Source: Alistipes putredinis (lineage in GTDB: Bacteria; Bacteroidota; Bacteroidia; Bacteroidales; Rikenellaceae). Taken from it: a DNA stretch of 64,000 bases. Position numbers and translations under genes: made by a program. Shown in pieces: positions 43,923-54,684 of the stretch (positions within the stretch are counted from its first letter, which is position 1; the number at the start of each line of letters is the position of its first letter). The stretch is from positions 1,674,001 to 1,738,000 of the forward strand of contig CP091730.1 in assembly GCA_022009915.1 (NCBI GenBank). The letters are read 5' to 3'. The notes under the pieces are model-generated. The model saw only the letters and a list, made by a program, of their open reading frames with translations, searched no databases and had not been told where the DNA came from.

Positions 43923-44246
43923 TACTTGATTTCCTCCCCTGATTTTTTAGCGTAACGAACTATTTTTACCATCTGCGTTCACCCTACGACCTATGCGGGT
44001 TGCTTTGCCGCTCTTGGGGTCGATAAGTCGCAAGTTAGAGATGTGAATCGGAGCCTCCTGCTTCACGATACCACCCTGAGTGTTCTGTGCGTTGGGTTTA
44101 GTAGCTTTCGAAATCATATTAACGCCTTCGACGATAGCACGATTCTTCTCGACATAAACTTTGAGCACCTTACCGGACTGGCCTTTGTTTTCGCCGGCAA
44201 TCACGGTAACCATGTCACCTTTCTTAATATGTAACTTAACTGACAT
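43922..44246 (-). CDS. rplX: 50S ribosomal protein L24 (one frameshift)
   Basis: About 108 residues from ATG 44246 ([20 protein letters not shown]), KOW motif followed by [20 protein letters not shown]. One extra A in the run at about 43965-43969 breaks the end; corrected, it reads [13 protein letters not shown]. Coupled to rplE by TAATG. Confidence 0.94.
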
Positions 44247-44266
44247 AATCTTTTTTGCCTTTAATA

Positions 44267-44634
44267 TTACAATACTTCCGGAGCGAGCGAGATGATTTTT
44301 CATATACTGGTCGCGAAGGCTCTCTGGCAACGGGACCGAAGATACGAGTACCTCTCATTTCACCCTGGTTGTTCAGAAGTACTACGGCGTTATCGTCGAA
44401 ACGAATATATGAACCGTTCGCACGTCTTATTTCCTTCTTGGTTCTTACTACAACTGCCTTCGACACGGCACCTTTCTTCATGTCGCCAGAAGGGGTAGCG
44501 CTCTTAACAGTTACGACAATTTTATCGCCGATAGACGCATAGCGTCTTTTGGTTCCACCCAACACACGAATGCAAAGAACTTCTTTTGCTCCGCTGTTGT
44601 CGGCTACGATGAGTCTGCTTTCTTGTTGTATCAT
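44267..44634 (-). CDS. rplN: 50S ribosomal protein L14 (two frameshifts)
   Basis: 122 residues. [26 protein letters not shown] and [18 protein letters not shown] are in frame; the last 17 residues ([16 protein letters not shown]) need one C removed near 44321 and one A near 44296-44300. Contacts 16S rRNA across the subunit interface. Confidence 0.94.
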
Positions 44635-44636
44635 AA

Positions 44637-44891
44637 CTATTTAGCCCTTTCAATTATTTCTACTAATCTCCAACGCTTCGTTTTGCTGAGAGGTCTGGTC
44701 TCCATCAGCTTTACAACATCTCCCGGGTTGCAGGTGTTCTCGGCATCTTCGGCAACAAACTTGGTGGTCTTGTTCACGAATTTACCGTAGATAGGGTGCT
44801 TAACCTTTCTCTTGACAGCAATCACGGCAGTTTTATCCATCTTATTGCTGACTACAATCCCGATTCTTTCCTTTCTAAGATTTCTTTCCAT
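44637..44891 (-). CDS. rpsQ: 30S ribosomal protein S17
   Basis: 84 residues, in frame; [27 protein letters not shown] and the signature [22 protein letters not shown] of the OB fold. 2 bp before rplN. Confidence 0.97.
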   Translation of the reverse strand: MERNLRKERIGIVVSNKMDKTAVIAVKRKVKHPIYGKFVNKTTKFVAEDAENTCNPGDVVKLMETRPLSKTKRWRLVEIIERAK

Positions 44892-44906
44892 AGCGGCAAC
44901 TAAATA

Positions 44907-45095
44907 TTAGAGTTCTTTTTGACGCAGTATCGTCAGCATTCTTGCGATATCTCTGCGAGATTTCTTTATTACACTCTGATTCTCCACCGGAGAAACCGCA
45001 TGGTTGAGTTTCAGACGGGTAAGGTTGGCCTTCTCCGTCTCGATTCTCTCCACCAGTTCGGCCTGCGAGAATTCCTTTATTTCAGAAGTTTTCAT
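44907..45095 (-). CDS. rpmC: 50S ribosomal protein L29
   Basis: 62 residues, two-helix protein in frame: ELVERIETEKANLTRLKLNHA and KKSRRDIARMLTILRQKEL. Sits at the exit tunnel where it helps dock SRP and trigger factor. Confidence 0.96.
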   Translation of the reverse strand: MKTSEIKEFSQAELVERIETEKANLTRLKLNHAVSPVENQSVIKKSRRDIARMLTILRQKEL

Positions 45096-45107
45096 CTTTC
45101 GTTAAAA

Positions 45108-45536
45108 TTAGATTGAGTTTTCAGTATAGTCTCGTCTTACAATGAACTTGGTTGTAATAGGCAGTTTCTGAGCACCCAGACGAAGAGCTTCCTTTGCAAC
45201 TTCAACGGGAACACCCTCTGCTTCGAAGAGAATACGACCGGGTGTTACGGGAGCCACGAATCCTTCGGGCGAACCTTTACCCTTACCCATACGTACTTCG
45301 GCAGGTTTCTTCGTAATCGGCTTGTCGGGGAATATACGAATCCATACCTGACCTTCACGTTTCATATAACGAACGATAGCCTGACGGGCAGCTTCTATTT
45401 GACGCCCCGTAATCCAAGTGGATTCCAGAGCCTTGATGCCGAATGAACCGAATGCCAACTGATTTCCTCTCTGGGCAAGACCTTTCATCTTGCCTTTCTG
45501 CATTCTTCTGAACTTGGTCTTTTTTGGCTGTAACAT
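45108..45536 (-). CDS. rplP: 50S ribosomal protein L16
   Basis: 142 residues, in frame. [21 protein letters not shown] start and [38 protein letters not shown]. Organises the A-site tRNA region. Confidence 0.97.
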   Translation of the reverse strand: MLQPKKTKFRRMQKGKMKGLAQRGNQLAFGSFGIKALESTWITGRQIEAARQAIVRYMKREGQVWIRIFPDKPITKKPAEVRMGKGKGSPEGFVAPVTPGRILFEAEGVPVEVAKEALRLGAQKLPITTKFIVRRDYTENSI

Positions 45537-45561
45537 TTTCTATTCTTCGCTTTAAAGAGTC

Positions 45562-46309
45562 CTACTTATTATTTCTTCTCTTTCTGTTGCCGCCCTTGCC
45601 ACGACCTGCGCCCTGATTGGACTGGCCGAAAGAACTGTTTGCAGCGCCGGTGTACTCGAACAAATCGCGTTTCGTATACACTTCGCCGGTGCAAATCCAG
45701 ACTTTGATACCAAGGATACCGACCTTAGTGAGAGCTTTCGGCAAGGCAGTAATCCACGTCGGCACGGAAAGTGTGCAATGGAATACGTCCTTCCTTATAG
45801 GTCTCGTTGCGAGCCATTTCCGCACCGCCTACACGACCCGAGATTTGAATCTTAATACCTTCGGCACCCATTCTCATGGTGGAAGCGATAGCGCTCTTGA
45901 TGGCACGACGATAGGAGATACGGCCTTCGAGCTGACGGGCAATATTGTTGGCAACAATCACCGCATCCACTTCGGGACGCTTTACCTCGAAGATGTTTAT
46001 CTGAACATCCTTGCCAGTGAGTTTTTTTGAGCTCCTCTTTGAGTTTGTCCACTTCCGAACCCTGCTTGCCGATGATGATACCCGGACGAGCGGTGGAAAT
46101 AGTTACCGTAACGAGTTTAAGAGTTCTTTCGATGATAATCTTGGAAATACTTGCCTTGGCCAAACGAGCATTCAAGTATTTTCTGATAGTAGCATCTTCC
46201 ACCAAACGCGATGAAAAATCCTTTCCGCCTTTCTCTCCGAACCAGATTGAGTCCCAACCACGGATAATACCCAGACGGTTTGCTATTGGATTAACTTTTT
46301 TTGTCCCAT
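45562..46309 (-). CDS. rpsC: 30S ribosomal protein S3 (three frameshifts)
   Basis: About 247 residues. From ATG 46309: [20 protein letters not shown] after trimming two bases from the A7 run 46296-46302. KH domain [20 protein letters not shown], then a further extra base at 46023-46029 and one near 45739 before [22 protein letters not shown] glycine/arginine/asparagine-rich tail ([16 protein letters not shown]) ends the protein. mRNA entry channel. Confidence 0.93.
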
Positions 46310-46728
46310 TTGTCTTGCTTATTTTTTTCTTCGGTTACCATTTTATCAACAACTATCGTAACGTGATTCGAACGCTTGCGGATACGATGCGCACGACCCT
46401 GAGGAGCCGGCTGCACGCGTTTGAGCATTCGACCGCCGTCTACAAAAATCTCCTTTACGCAGAGTTTCACATCTTCCAGACGAACGGTCTCGTTCTTTGC
46501 CTGCCAGTTTGCAATGGCCGAACGCAGAAGTTTCTCGACCTTTATGGATGCTTCCTTCTTCGAATAGCGAAGAATACCCAGCGCCTTGTTGATTTCCACA
46601 CCGCGAATGGTATCTGCTACCAGACGCATTTTGCGGGGAGAGGTAGGACAATCACGCAGAATGGCAATCGCTTTTTGTCTCTTTTTCAGCCTTTCTTACC
46701 TCGGCTGCTTTATTTTTCTTGCTCCCAT
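46283..46728 (-). CDS. rplV: 50S ribosomal protein L22 (frameshifted start)
   Basis: About 147 residues. The conserved core ([37 protein letters not shown]) is in frame; the basic N-terminal tail [14 protein letters not shown] needs changes in the A5 runs near 46712-46717 and 46682-46686. The raw stop is at 46291, but if the A7 run at 46296-46302 is really A5, as S3 demands, L22 ends WDKKLIQ at 46283. Either way it overlaps the S3 start by 19-27 bp. Confidence 0.9.
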
Positions 46729-46735
46729 AATCTAA

Positions 46736-47005
46736 CTATTTTTTCTTGTTACCGGCATGACCGCGGAAGTTACGGGTAGGAGCGAACTCGCCGAGTTTGT
46801 GTCCCACCATATTCTCAGTTACATAGACGGGGGATGAACTTGTTCCCGTTGTGTACGGCTATCGTCTGACCTACGAAATCAGGCGATATCATACTTGCAC
46901 GCGACCACGTTTTAATTACGGCCTTTTTCCGCCCTCGTTCTGAGCGATTACTCTCGCTTCGAGTTTGGGTTCGATAAATGGACCTTTTTTTAATGAACGG
47001 CTCAT
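46736..47005 (-). CDS. rpsS: 30S ribosomal protein S19 (two frameshifts)
   Basis: 89 residues: [46 protein letters not shown] then [19 protein letters not shown] and [10 protein letters not shown]. It is not open in any single raw frame: the run near 46920-46926 and the C5 near 46832-46836 must be corrected. Located between rplB and rplV as expected. Confidence 0.92.
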
Positions 47006-47006
47006 A

Positions 47007-47852
47007 TTATGCTACTTTAAAAATTATTTTTTTCTTCCTTGAAATGATAAACTTGGTTGTCGTCTTCTTAGGATTACGAGTCTTATAACCCTTAGCCAAC
47101 AAACCTTTGCGCGAACGCGGGTGGCCTCCGGAGGCGCGGCCTTCGCCACCGCCCATCGGGTGGTCCACAGGGTTCATCACAACACCTCGGTTGTGCGGTC
47201 TGCGACCCAACCAGCGGTTGCGGCCGGCTTTACCGTGCTGTTCGAGGCTGTGGTCGAGGTTCGAAACCACACCGACAGTGGCGCGGCAGGTAACCAGAAC
47301 CATACGAGTTTCACCCGAAGGAAGTTTAATAATAGCATATTTGCCTTCACGAGCCAGAAGCTGTGCATAAGCACCGGCGCTGCGAGCCATGACGGCTCCC
47401 TGACCCGGATAGAGTTCGATGTTATGAACCACGGTACCAAGAGGGATTTCGGACAGGAAAAGCGTATTTCCTACCTCGGGAGTAGCACCCATGCCGCTCA
47501 CTACGGTCTGGCCTACCTGCAATCCGTTAGGAGCGAGGATATAGCTTTTCTGACCGTCCGCATAGCATATGAGCGCGATGCGGGCCGAACGGTTGGGATC
47601 GTATTCGATAGTCTTGACAGTTGCGGGCACGCCGTCTTTTGCTCTTTTGAAATCGACGACGCGGTACATCTGCTTGTGACCGCCGCCGATATAACGGACA
47701 GTCATTTTGCCGGTGTTGTTGCGACCGCCTGAGTCTCTTCTTAGGTTCAAGCAATGACTTTTCGGGAACCGACGTGGTTATTTCGTCGAAAGTTCCTATG
47801 ATTTTTATGTCTTGTACCCGGAGTAATGGGTTTAAATTTTTCTTACTGCCAT
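47007..47852 (-). CDS. rplB: 50S ribosomal protein L2 (frameshifted N-terminus)
   Basis: About 280 residues. From ATG 47852, [20 protein letters not shown], after trimming A5 near 47837-47841 and near 47801-47805, plus one base near 47742; from [20 protein letters not shown] on the frame is open to 47007. The peptidyl-transferase-proximal motif [21 protein letters not shown] is intact. Confidence 0.94.
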
Positions 47853-47857
47853 CTTGC

Positions 47858-48157
47858 TTAGATATTACTGTAAAAAAATCAATCTTGTCTCCCTGCTTCA
47901 AGGTGACGATAGCCTTCTTTGAAGTTGTTGGCACGACCTGTCAACAGTCCGGCTTTCGTGTAACGGCGCTTAGCCTTACCCATATACACCATCGTGTTCA
48001 CATCGGTTACGACAACATTATACATCTGCTCTACGGCATTTCTGATCTGCAGCTTGTTAGCCTCACGATTCACAATAAATCCGTATCGATTCAAATTTTC
48101 GCCCTGAGCCGTCATTTTCTCGGTCAGTACCGGCTTAATTATCACTTCCATATTCAT
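47858..48157 (-). CDS. rplW: 50S ribosomal protein L23 (two frameshifts)
   Basis: About 97 residues, MEVIIKPVLTEKMTAQGENL with a possible start at 48157 or 48151. One extra base near 47921 and two in the T7 run 47873-47879 hide the end, which corrects to KAIVTLKQGDKIDFYSNI. Docking site at the tunnel exit. Confidence 0.93.
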
Positions 48158-48165
48158 CTTCTTCG

Positions 48166-48794
48166 TTAAGCTAACATTTCATTTACTACATTTACCGCAC
48201 CTTCCGACATGACTACCTGCGCTGCGTTCATTACGTCGTAAGTCGTAACGTTGGCGGCGACGATAACCTTTACGTTTTTGGAGGTTGCGAGCCGACAGAA
48301 TAATATTGCTGTTCGATTCCGGCAATACCAGCAAGATTTTCTTGTCTGCGACATTAAGGTTCTTGGCGATGGCGATGAACTCCTTAGTTTTGGGTGCTTC
48401 GATATTGAAGTCCTCTACGACGGTAATCGCCTCGGCCTTGGCCTTGTAAGTGAGAGCGCTTTTGCGAGCGAGTTGTTTGAGTTTCTTGTTGAGTTTGAAA
48501 CTGTAATCGCGGGGTACAGGACCGAAAATACGGCCGCCGCCCGGGAACAGAGGAGACTTGACGCTACCGCAACGTGCACCGCCCGTTCCTTTCTGACGTT
48601 TGAGTTTCTTGGTGGAACCCGCAACTTCGTTACGCTGCTTAGCCTTGTGAGTACCCTGACGTTTGTTCGCAAGATGTTGCTTAACGTCGAGATAAATGGC
48701 GTGATCGTTGGGTTCGACGCCGAAGACCGAATCGGCCAAAACAACCTTCTTTCCAGTCTCTTTACCTAATGTGTTTAAAAACCGTTAATTCCAT
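48166..48794 (-). CDS. rplD: 50S ribosomal protein L4 (two frameshifts)
   Basis: About 208 residues. [20 protein letters not shown] needs one base removed near 48775-48780; the core [22 protein letters not shown] is in frame; a change near 48285-48290 leads to [21 protein letters not shown]4 may repress its own operon by analogy with E. coli; no leader structure was judged. Confidence 0.93.
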
Positions 48795-48795
48795 C

Positions 48796-49416
48796 TTAGT
48801 TTTCAATTATTAAATACGAACCTTTTGCTCCCGGAATAGAACCTTTTTACAAGTAAGAGATTGTTTTCAGGGATAACTTTAAGTACTTTGAGGTTAAGCA
48901 CCTTAACCTGCTCGCCTCCGGTCTGGCCGGGAAGTCTCTTACCCTTGAAGACACGCGAAGGGTAGGACGACGCACCCAGAGAACCGGGTTTGCGCTGGCG
49001 GCTGTGCTGACCGTGAGTCTGACCGCCGACACCTCCGAAACCGTGACGTTTCACAACGCCTTGAAAACCCTTGCCTTTGGAGATACCCGTAATGTCCACC
49101 CAGTCGCCATCGGCGAAAAGCATCGACAGTCAGAGTTTCACCCAAATTGCACTCTCCGAATTGTTTGAATTCGGCGAAAGCTTGCGCTTCGGGGTTACAC
49201 CCGCTTTCTTGAAGTGTCCTAACAAACTACTGCTGGTGTGTTTTTTCTCTTTTTGTCGTCATAGGCAACCTGAACTGCTTCGTAGCCATCTTTTTCCACA
49301 GTCTTGATTTGCGTAACTACACACGGACCAGCCTCAATAACAGTGCATGGTATGTTTTTACCCTCGGCACTGTAAACGGAAGTCATTCCGATTTTTTTTC
49401 CAATTAGTCCTGACAT
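48796..49416 (-). CDS. rplC: 50S ribosomal protein L3 (frameshifted)
   Basis: About 205 residues. [20 protein letters not shown] opens; the middle ([16 protein letters not shown]) lies in another frame because of indels near 49234-49245 and 49175; one more near 49119 precedes [20 protein letters not shown]; the end [16 protein letters not shown] needs one base removed at 48846-48850. Signature [18 protein letters not shown] is intact. Confidence 0.92.
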
Positions 49417-49489
49417 TTTTGTCTATTATAAAAAAATAAAAGTGTTGTTCTTTCTTTTTCGCTTATACCTTATATTATATAAGCTCTCA

Positions 49490-49797
49490 TCAAACCTTGA
49501 TTTCGACCTCTAAGCCGCTGGGCAGTTCGAGTTTCATCAGAGCATCGATGGTTTTCGACGTCGAACTGTAAATATCAAGAATTCTCTTGAAAGTACAGAG
49601 CTGGAACTGTTCGCGCGCTTTTTATTTACGAAAGTCGAGGCGGTTTACTGTGAAAAATCTTCTTCTGGGTAGGCAGAGGAACAGGGCCGCTGACTACCGC
49701 ACCCGTGGTTTTCACGGTTTTTATAATCTTCTCAGCCGATTTATCGACCAAGTTATGATCATAAGATTTCAGTTTGATTCTAATTTTTTTGGCTCAT
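49490..49797 (-). CDS. rpsJ: 30S ribosomal protein S10 (frameshifted, with an in-frame TAA)
   Basis: About 101 residues: [20 protein letters not shown], then [17 protein letters not shown]. The raw frame is interrupted by an extra A near 49783, an extra T at 49660-49664, and at 49619-49627 by a three-base insertion that puts TAA between FRK and KAREQFQ. The end [17 protein letters not shown] is in frame. First gene of the S10 cluster, 8 bp after fusA. Confidence 0.9.
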
Positions 49798-49805
49798 ATT
49801 TGTTC

Positions 49806-51923
49806 TTATTCTAAATCTTTACGTTTGCCACTTGATTTCTCGATGATTTCCTTGGCCAGAGCCGAAGGAACCTCTTCGAAGTGAGAGAATTCCATTGAGG
49901 AGGTTGCGCGACCGGATGAAATCGTACGCAGTACGGTTACGTAACCGAACATCTCCGACAGAGGAACTTTGGCCTTTACCACGCGGGCATTGCCTTTCTG
50001 CTCCATACCGGTGATTTGACCGCGACGTTTGTTAAGGTCGCCGATAATATCACCCATATTTTCCTCGGGGGTAACGACTTCGACCGACATGACGGGTTCC
50101 ATAATCACAGAACCGGCTTTCGGAGCCGCCTGACGGAAACCGTTGCGAGCGCAAATCTCGAATGAAAGGGCATCCGAATCGACAGGGTGGAACGAACCGT
50201 CTTTGAGGGTCACTTTCATGCTGTCGATGGTGTAACCGGCAAGTGCGCCGTTGGACATCGCAGACTCGAAACCTTTCTGTACGGCAGGAATATACTCCTT
50301 GGGAATATTACCGCCTTTGACCTCATCGACGAATTCGAGACCGACTTTACCTTCCGATGCCGGACCGATTTCAAATATGATATCGGCAAACTTACCACGA
50401 CCGCCGGTCTGTTTCTTGAACACCTCGCGGTGCTGGACGGTTTTGGTGAGAGCCTCTTTATAATTAACCTGAGGAGCACCCTGATTGATTTCCACGCCGA
50501 ACTCGCGTTTGAGACGGTCTACGATAATATCGAGGTGAAGCTCGCCCATACCGCTGATGACAGTCTGACCGCTCTCCTCGTCCGTTTTAACGGTAAAGGT
50601 CGGGTCTTCCTCTGCCAGTTTAGCGAGCGCCACGCCCAACTTGTCCAAATCCTTCTGGGTTTTCGGCTCTACCGCAAGACCGATAACCGGCTCGGGGAAA
50701 GTCATGGATTCGAGAACGATAGGCGCCTTTTCGTCGCAAAGGGTATCACCGGTGCGAATTTCCTTGAAACCGACTGCTGCGCAAATATCGCCGGCGCCGA
50801 CGGATTCCAACGGATTCTGCTTGTTGGCGTGCATCTGGTAGATACGGCTGATACGCTCCTTCTTGCCCGAACGGCTGTTGAATACGTAAGAACCTGCATC
50901 GAGCTTACCCGAATAGACACGAATGAAAGCCAGACGGCCTACGAACGGGTCGGTTGCGATTTTGAACGCAAGTGCGCAGAAAGGCTCCGACTCTGCCGGA
51001 TGACGAACGACCTCGGCTCCGGTATTGGGATCGGTTCCTACGATTGCCTCCACGTCGAGAGGCGAGGGAAGGAATGCGATGATATAGTCGAGCAGTATCT
51101 GAACGCCCTTGTTTTTTTGAATGAAGAACCGCAGAGCATCGGGACGATGGTCATACTGCAAGTAGCCTTGCGGATTGCGGCAATCAGTTCATCCGGAGTA
51201 ATCGAATCAGGGATCCTCGAAGAATTTCTCCATAAGGGCTTCGTCTACCGATGCGACCTCCTCGATGAGTTTGGCACGCCATTCGGCCGCTTCGGCCTTC
51301 ATGTTCTCGGGAATCTCCTTGAAATTGTAGTTGTCCCTAACGGTCTTGTCGTCGAAGTAATAGATAGCCCTATTATATATAAGGTCTACCAATCCTTCGA
51401 ATTTGTCTTCCGAACCGATAGGCAGAACGACCGGCACTGCATTGGCGCCAAGACGCTCCTTGACCTGATTGCAGACGCTGAGAAAATCGGCGCCGGTACG
51501 GTCCATTTTGTTCACATAACCGATACGCGGAACGTTGTACTTGTCAGCCTGACGCCATACGGTCTCTGACTGAGGCTCCACACCGCCGACGGCGCAGAAC
51601 GTAGCAACGGCACCGTCCAGCACACGCAGCGAACGCTCAACCTCCACGGTGAAGTCCACGTGTCCCGGGGTATCGATAAGGTTTATCTGATAAGTCTGGT
51701 CCTTGTAGTGCCAGAAAGCGGTGGTAGCCGCCGAGGTGATGGTGATACCGCGCTCCTGCTCCTGAACCATCCAGTCCATGGTAGCAGCACCCTCGTGCAC
51801 CTCGCCTATCTTGTGGGTCTTGCCAGTGTAAAAAAGAATGCGCTCTGAGGTCGTCGTCTTACCGGCATCGATGTGTGCCATGATACCGATGTTGCGAGTA
51901 AATTTCAAATCTCTGGTAGCCAT
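49806..51923 (-). CDS. fusA: Elongation factor G (two frameshifts)
   Basis: About 705 residues; GTPase that drives translocation. G1 [16 protein letters not shown]3 DTPGHVDF, G4 NKMDRTG, and the effector region [13 protein letters not shown]. The frame is lost at about 51210 (one extra [15 protein letters not shown] expected) and regained after the T7 run 51113-51119 ([15 protein letters not shown]). Domain IV and V are intact. It lies between rpsG and rpsJ with no tuf gene. Confidence 0.95.
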
Positions 51924-51941
51924 ATGATTTTCCTCTATAAC

Positions 51942-52424
<483 letters not shown>

Positions 52425-52449
52425 TGTTTCGTTTACTTAGAAATTTGAC

Positions 52450-52829
52450 TTACGATTTCTTCGGGCGTTTAGCTCCGTACTTGGATCTGCGCTGACGACG
52501 TCCGTCCACGCCTGCGGAATCGAGAGCTCCGCGAACAAGGTGGTAACGTACACCGGGGAGGTCCTTGACACGACCGCCTCTCACCAGCACAATCGAGTGC
52601 TCCTGTAAGTTATGACCTTCTCCCGGAATGTAAGCATTGACTTCCTTTCCGTTCGTAAGTCTCACCCTCGCAACTTTACGCATAGCCGAGTTCGGCTTCT
52701 TGGGGGGTAGTCGTGTACACACGCACGCATACGCCTCTTCGTTGCGGACAAGCATCTAGCGACGGGGACTTACTCTTGTCCTCCATCTGAGCCCTGCCTT
52801 TTTCGTACTAACTGTTGAATAGTTGGCAT
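52450..52829 (-). CDS. rpsL: 30S ribosomal protein S12 (two frameshifts)
   Basis: About 126 residues: [20 protein letters not shown], then [20 protein letters not shown] and [17 protein letters not shown]. One A too many near 52798 and one C too many near 52706-52711 split the frame. The lysine in TPKKPNS that is changed in streptomycin-resistant strains is wild type. First gene of the 33-gene block. Confidence 0.94.
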
Positions 52830-52899
52830 CTTAAATTACTTTTTTTGTCCTTAGTTTTTTTAATTTGTTATCTCATATCTCCGTCAATAAAACGGCCTG

Positions 52900-52929
52900 C
52901 AAAGATACTCATTTTTTATATAACACAAA
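52900..52929 (-). promoter_or_regulatory. Promoter of the ribosomal protein block
   Basis: Minus-strand TTTG (52929-52926), 18-bp spacer, TATCTTTG (52907-52900). The -7 box is the best consensus match in the window; the spacer is one short of the usual 19-21 bp and includes an A6 run whose length may be wrong. It lies about 70 bp before rpsL. Confidence 0.65.
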
Positions 52930-53118
52930 AATATTCGCAACTTTTTTCGAGCGTTTTCGCATGATTTTTCAACTATTTACGCGATTCGCACGAAAAATCA
53001 ATCATCAGAACTTATTCAATATTAAATTTAATAACTTTTTATTTATACGCAGGCACTTTTTCAAACGTGCATTTACCGTCATACACTGCATATTGCATAC
53101 GTTTTGCGGCACCTCTCT

Positions 53119-53149
53119 TTTGTTCATTCGAATAAAAGGCATATATTTG
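53119..53149 (+). promoter_or_regulatory. Promoter of the TPM-LemA genes
   Basis: TTTG 53119-53122, 19-bp spacer, TATATTTG 53142-53149, a full Bacteroidetes match. The -7 box ends only 11 bp before the ATG, so the mRNA leader would be very short or absent. Confidence 0.65.
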
Positions 53150-53160
53150 TAAGCGATATT

Positions 53161-54059
53161 ATGAAAAGAATCGGAATCAAAACGATATTGCTGGCGGCCG
53201 GCCTCATACTCTGCGCCGCGATGAACATCTCGGGCAGAGAGTACTCCGTGCGGCAGGTACCCAACGTACAGCCTGCACGATGCGGGGAGATTCGTCAGCA
53301 ACCCCGACGGCATTCTTTCCGCCGCAGTCGTCGAGACCATAGATTCGATGCTTTCGGACCTTAAATCCAGAGGTATAGCCCAAATAGCCGTCGTGGCGAT
53401 AGACTCCATGGCGGGCGACGATACGTATTTTTTCGCGCACGAGCTGCTGAACCTATGGGGCGTAGGCCAGAAAGGGAAGGATAACGGAATGGTAGTCCTC
53501 GTCTCCAAAGGCCAGCGCGAGATACAGATGGAAACAGGCTACGGGCTCGAAGGCATTTTGCCGGACGCTCTCCTGCGCAGGATTCAGGAGCGTGACATGA
53601 TTCCCTATCTGTCGCAAGGCATGTGGGACGAGGGGACGCTCGCCGGCATCAGAGCCGTTTACGGCGTTTTTGAACGGAGAGCCGGATTCTGCCGCAGACG
53701 ACTCTGACAGCGATAATGGTCTGGTGGCAGGTCTGTTCGTGATTTTCATGATACTGGTCACCGTCATCGGCTCGGCGATAATTTCGAGACGGCAGAAAAA
53801 ATGCCCGAACTGTAAAAAGCAGGGGCTCGGGCTGCAAAGTTCGGACATCGTATCCCAATCGCACGCCTATACATCCCGCAGGTATACCTACCGATGTAAA
53901 TACTGCGGACATATCACACAAAAAATTGTAAAAACTCCGAACGACACCCACATCGGAGGCGGTCCGCGCGGAGGAGGTTTTTCCGGTGGAGGATTCGGCG
54001 GTGGCAGGCTGGGGGCGGCGGCATGTCCGGAGGCGGAGGAGCTCGAAGCAGATTTTTGA
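53161..54059 (+). CDS. TPM domain protein with zinc ribbon (frameshifted)
   Basis: About 298 residues: signal peptide (MKRIGIKTILLAAGLILCAA), a TPM domain (LSDLKSRGIAQIAVVAID, FAHELLNLWGVGQKGKDNGMVVLV, ETGYGLEGILPDALLRRI), a membrane helix (LVAGLFVIFMILVTVIGSAI), then a C-terminal CPNCKK...CKYCGH zinc ribbon and a glycine-rich tail (GGGPRGGGFSGGGFGGG). Indels near 53274, 53669-53673, 54005 and 54053-54057. TPM proteins are linked to photosystem repair in plants but have no clear bacterial role; pairing with lemA, as here, is common. Confidence 0.82.
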
Positions 54060-54097
54060 AAACACAGAAAACAACAATAATACAAACCGAAATTTTT

Positions 54098-54679
54098 ATG
54101 AAAAAGGAACAGTAATCGCCATCGCAGTCGTTGCGCTGATAGCCATTTGGAGCGTTGCGGCGTACAACGGATTGGTGAGCAAAGAGGAGAATGTAAAGAA
54201 AGCGTGGTCACAGGTCGAAAACCAGTATCAAAGGCGCAGCGACCTGATACCCAACTTAGTCGCAACTGTCAAAGGTTATGCCTCGCACGAGAGTCAAACC
54301 TTGCAGGATGTAACCGAAGCCCGTGCAAGCGCCTCTCGAATAACCGTAGACACGGACAACCTGACACCGGAAGCGATGCAGGCGTATCAGGACGTGCAGG
54401 GTCAAGTCGGCGCGGCACTCGGCCGGCTCCTGATGATTCAGGAAAGTTATCCGGAGCTTTAAAGCGAACCAAAATTTTCTCGAACTCCAAACCCAGTTGG
54501 AGGGGACAGAAAACCGCATATCCGTCGAGCGCAAGCGCTTCAATGAAGAGGCCCAAATATACAATACGTCATTGCGAAGATTTCCGCAGAACATCATCGC
54601 CGGCATAACCGGCTTCACCCCCAAACCCTATTTCGAATCCAACGACGGCAGCGATCAAGCGCCGACCGTAGAGTTCTGA
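54098..54679 (+). CDS. lemA: LemA family protein (two frameshifts)
   Basis: About 192 residues: one N-terminal membrane helix (TVIAIAVVALIAIWSVAAYN) and a long helical bundle with the signature NVKKAWSQVENQYQRRSDLIPNL, LMIQESYPELKANQNFLELQ and YNTSLRRFPQNIIAG. The frame shifts in the A-run right after the ATG (54101-54105) and at the TTT near 54469. Function unknown; encoded 39 bp after the TPM gene. Confidence 0.9.
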
Positions 54680-54684
54680 AAAAG

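Larger units (their letters stand above)
52830..53160. other. Divergent intergenic region between rpsL and the TPM gene
   Basis: 331 bp, strongly AT-rich, holding promoters in both directions (see separate entries). I find no coding region or known RNA in it. The leader of the ribosomal block would be about 65 nt. Confidence 0.6.

Noticed and set aside
50187..51569. 460-codon open frame opposite fusA
   Set aside because: Antisense shadow of EF-G with no recognisable motif.
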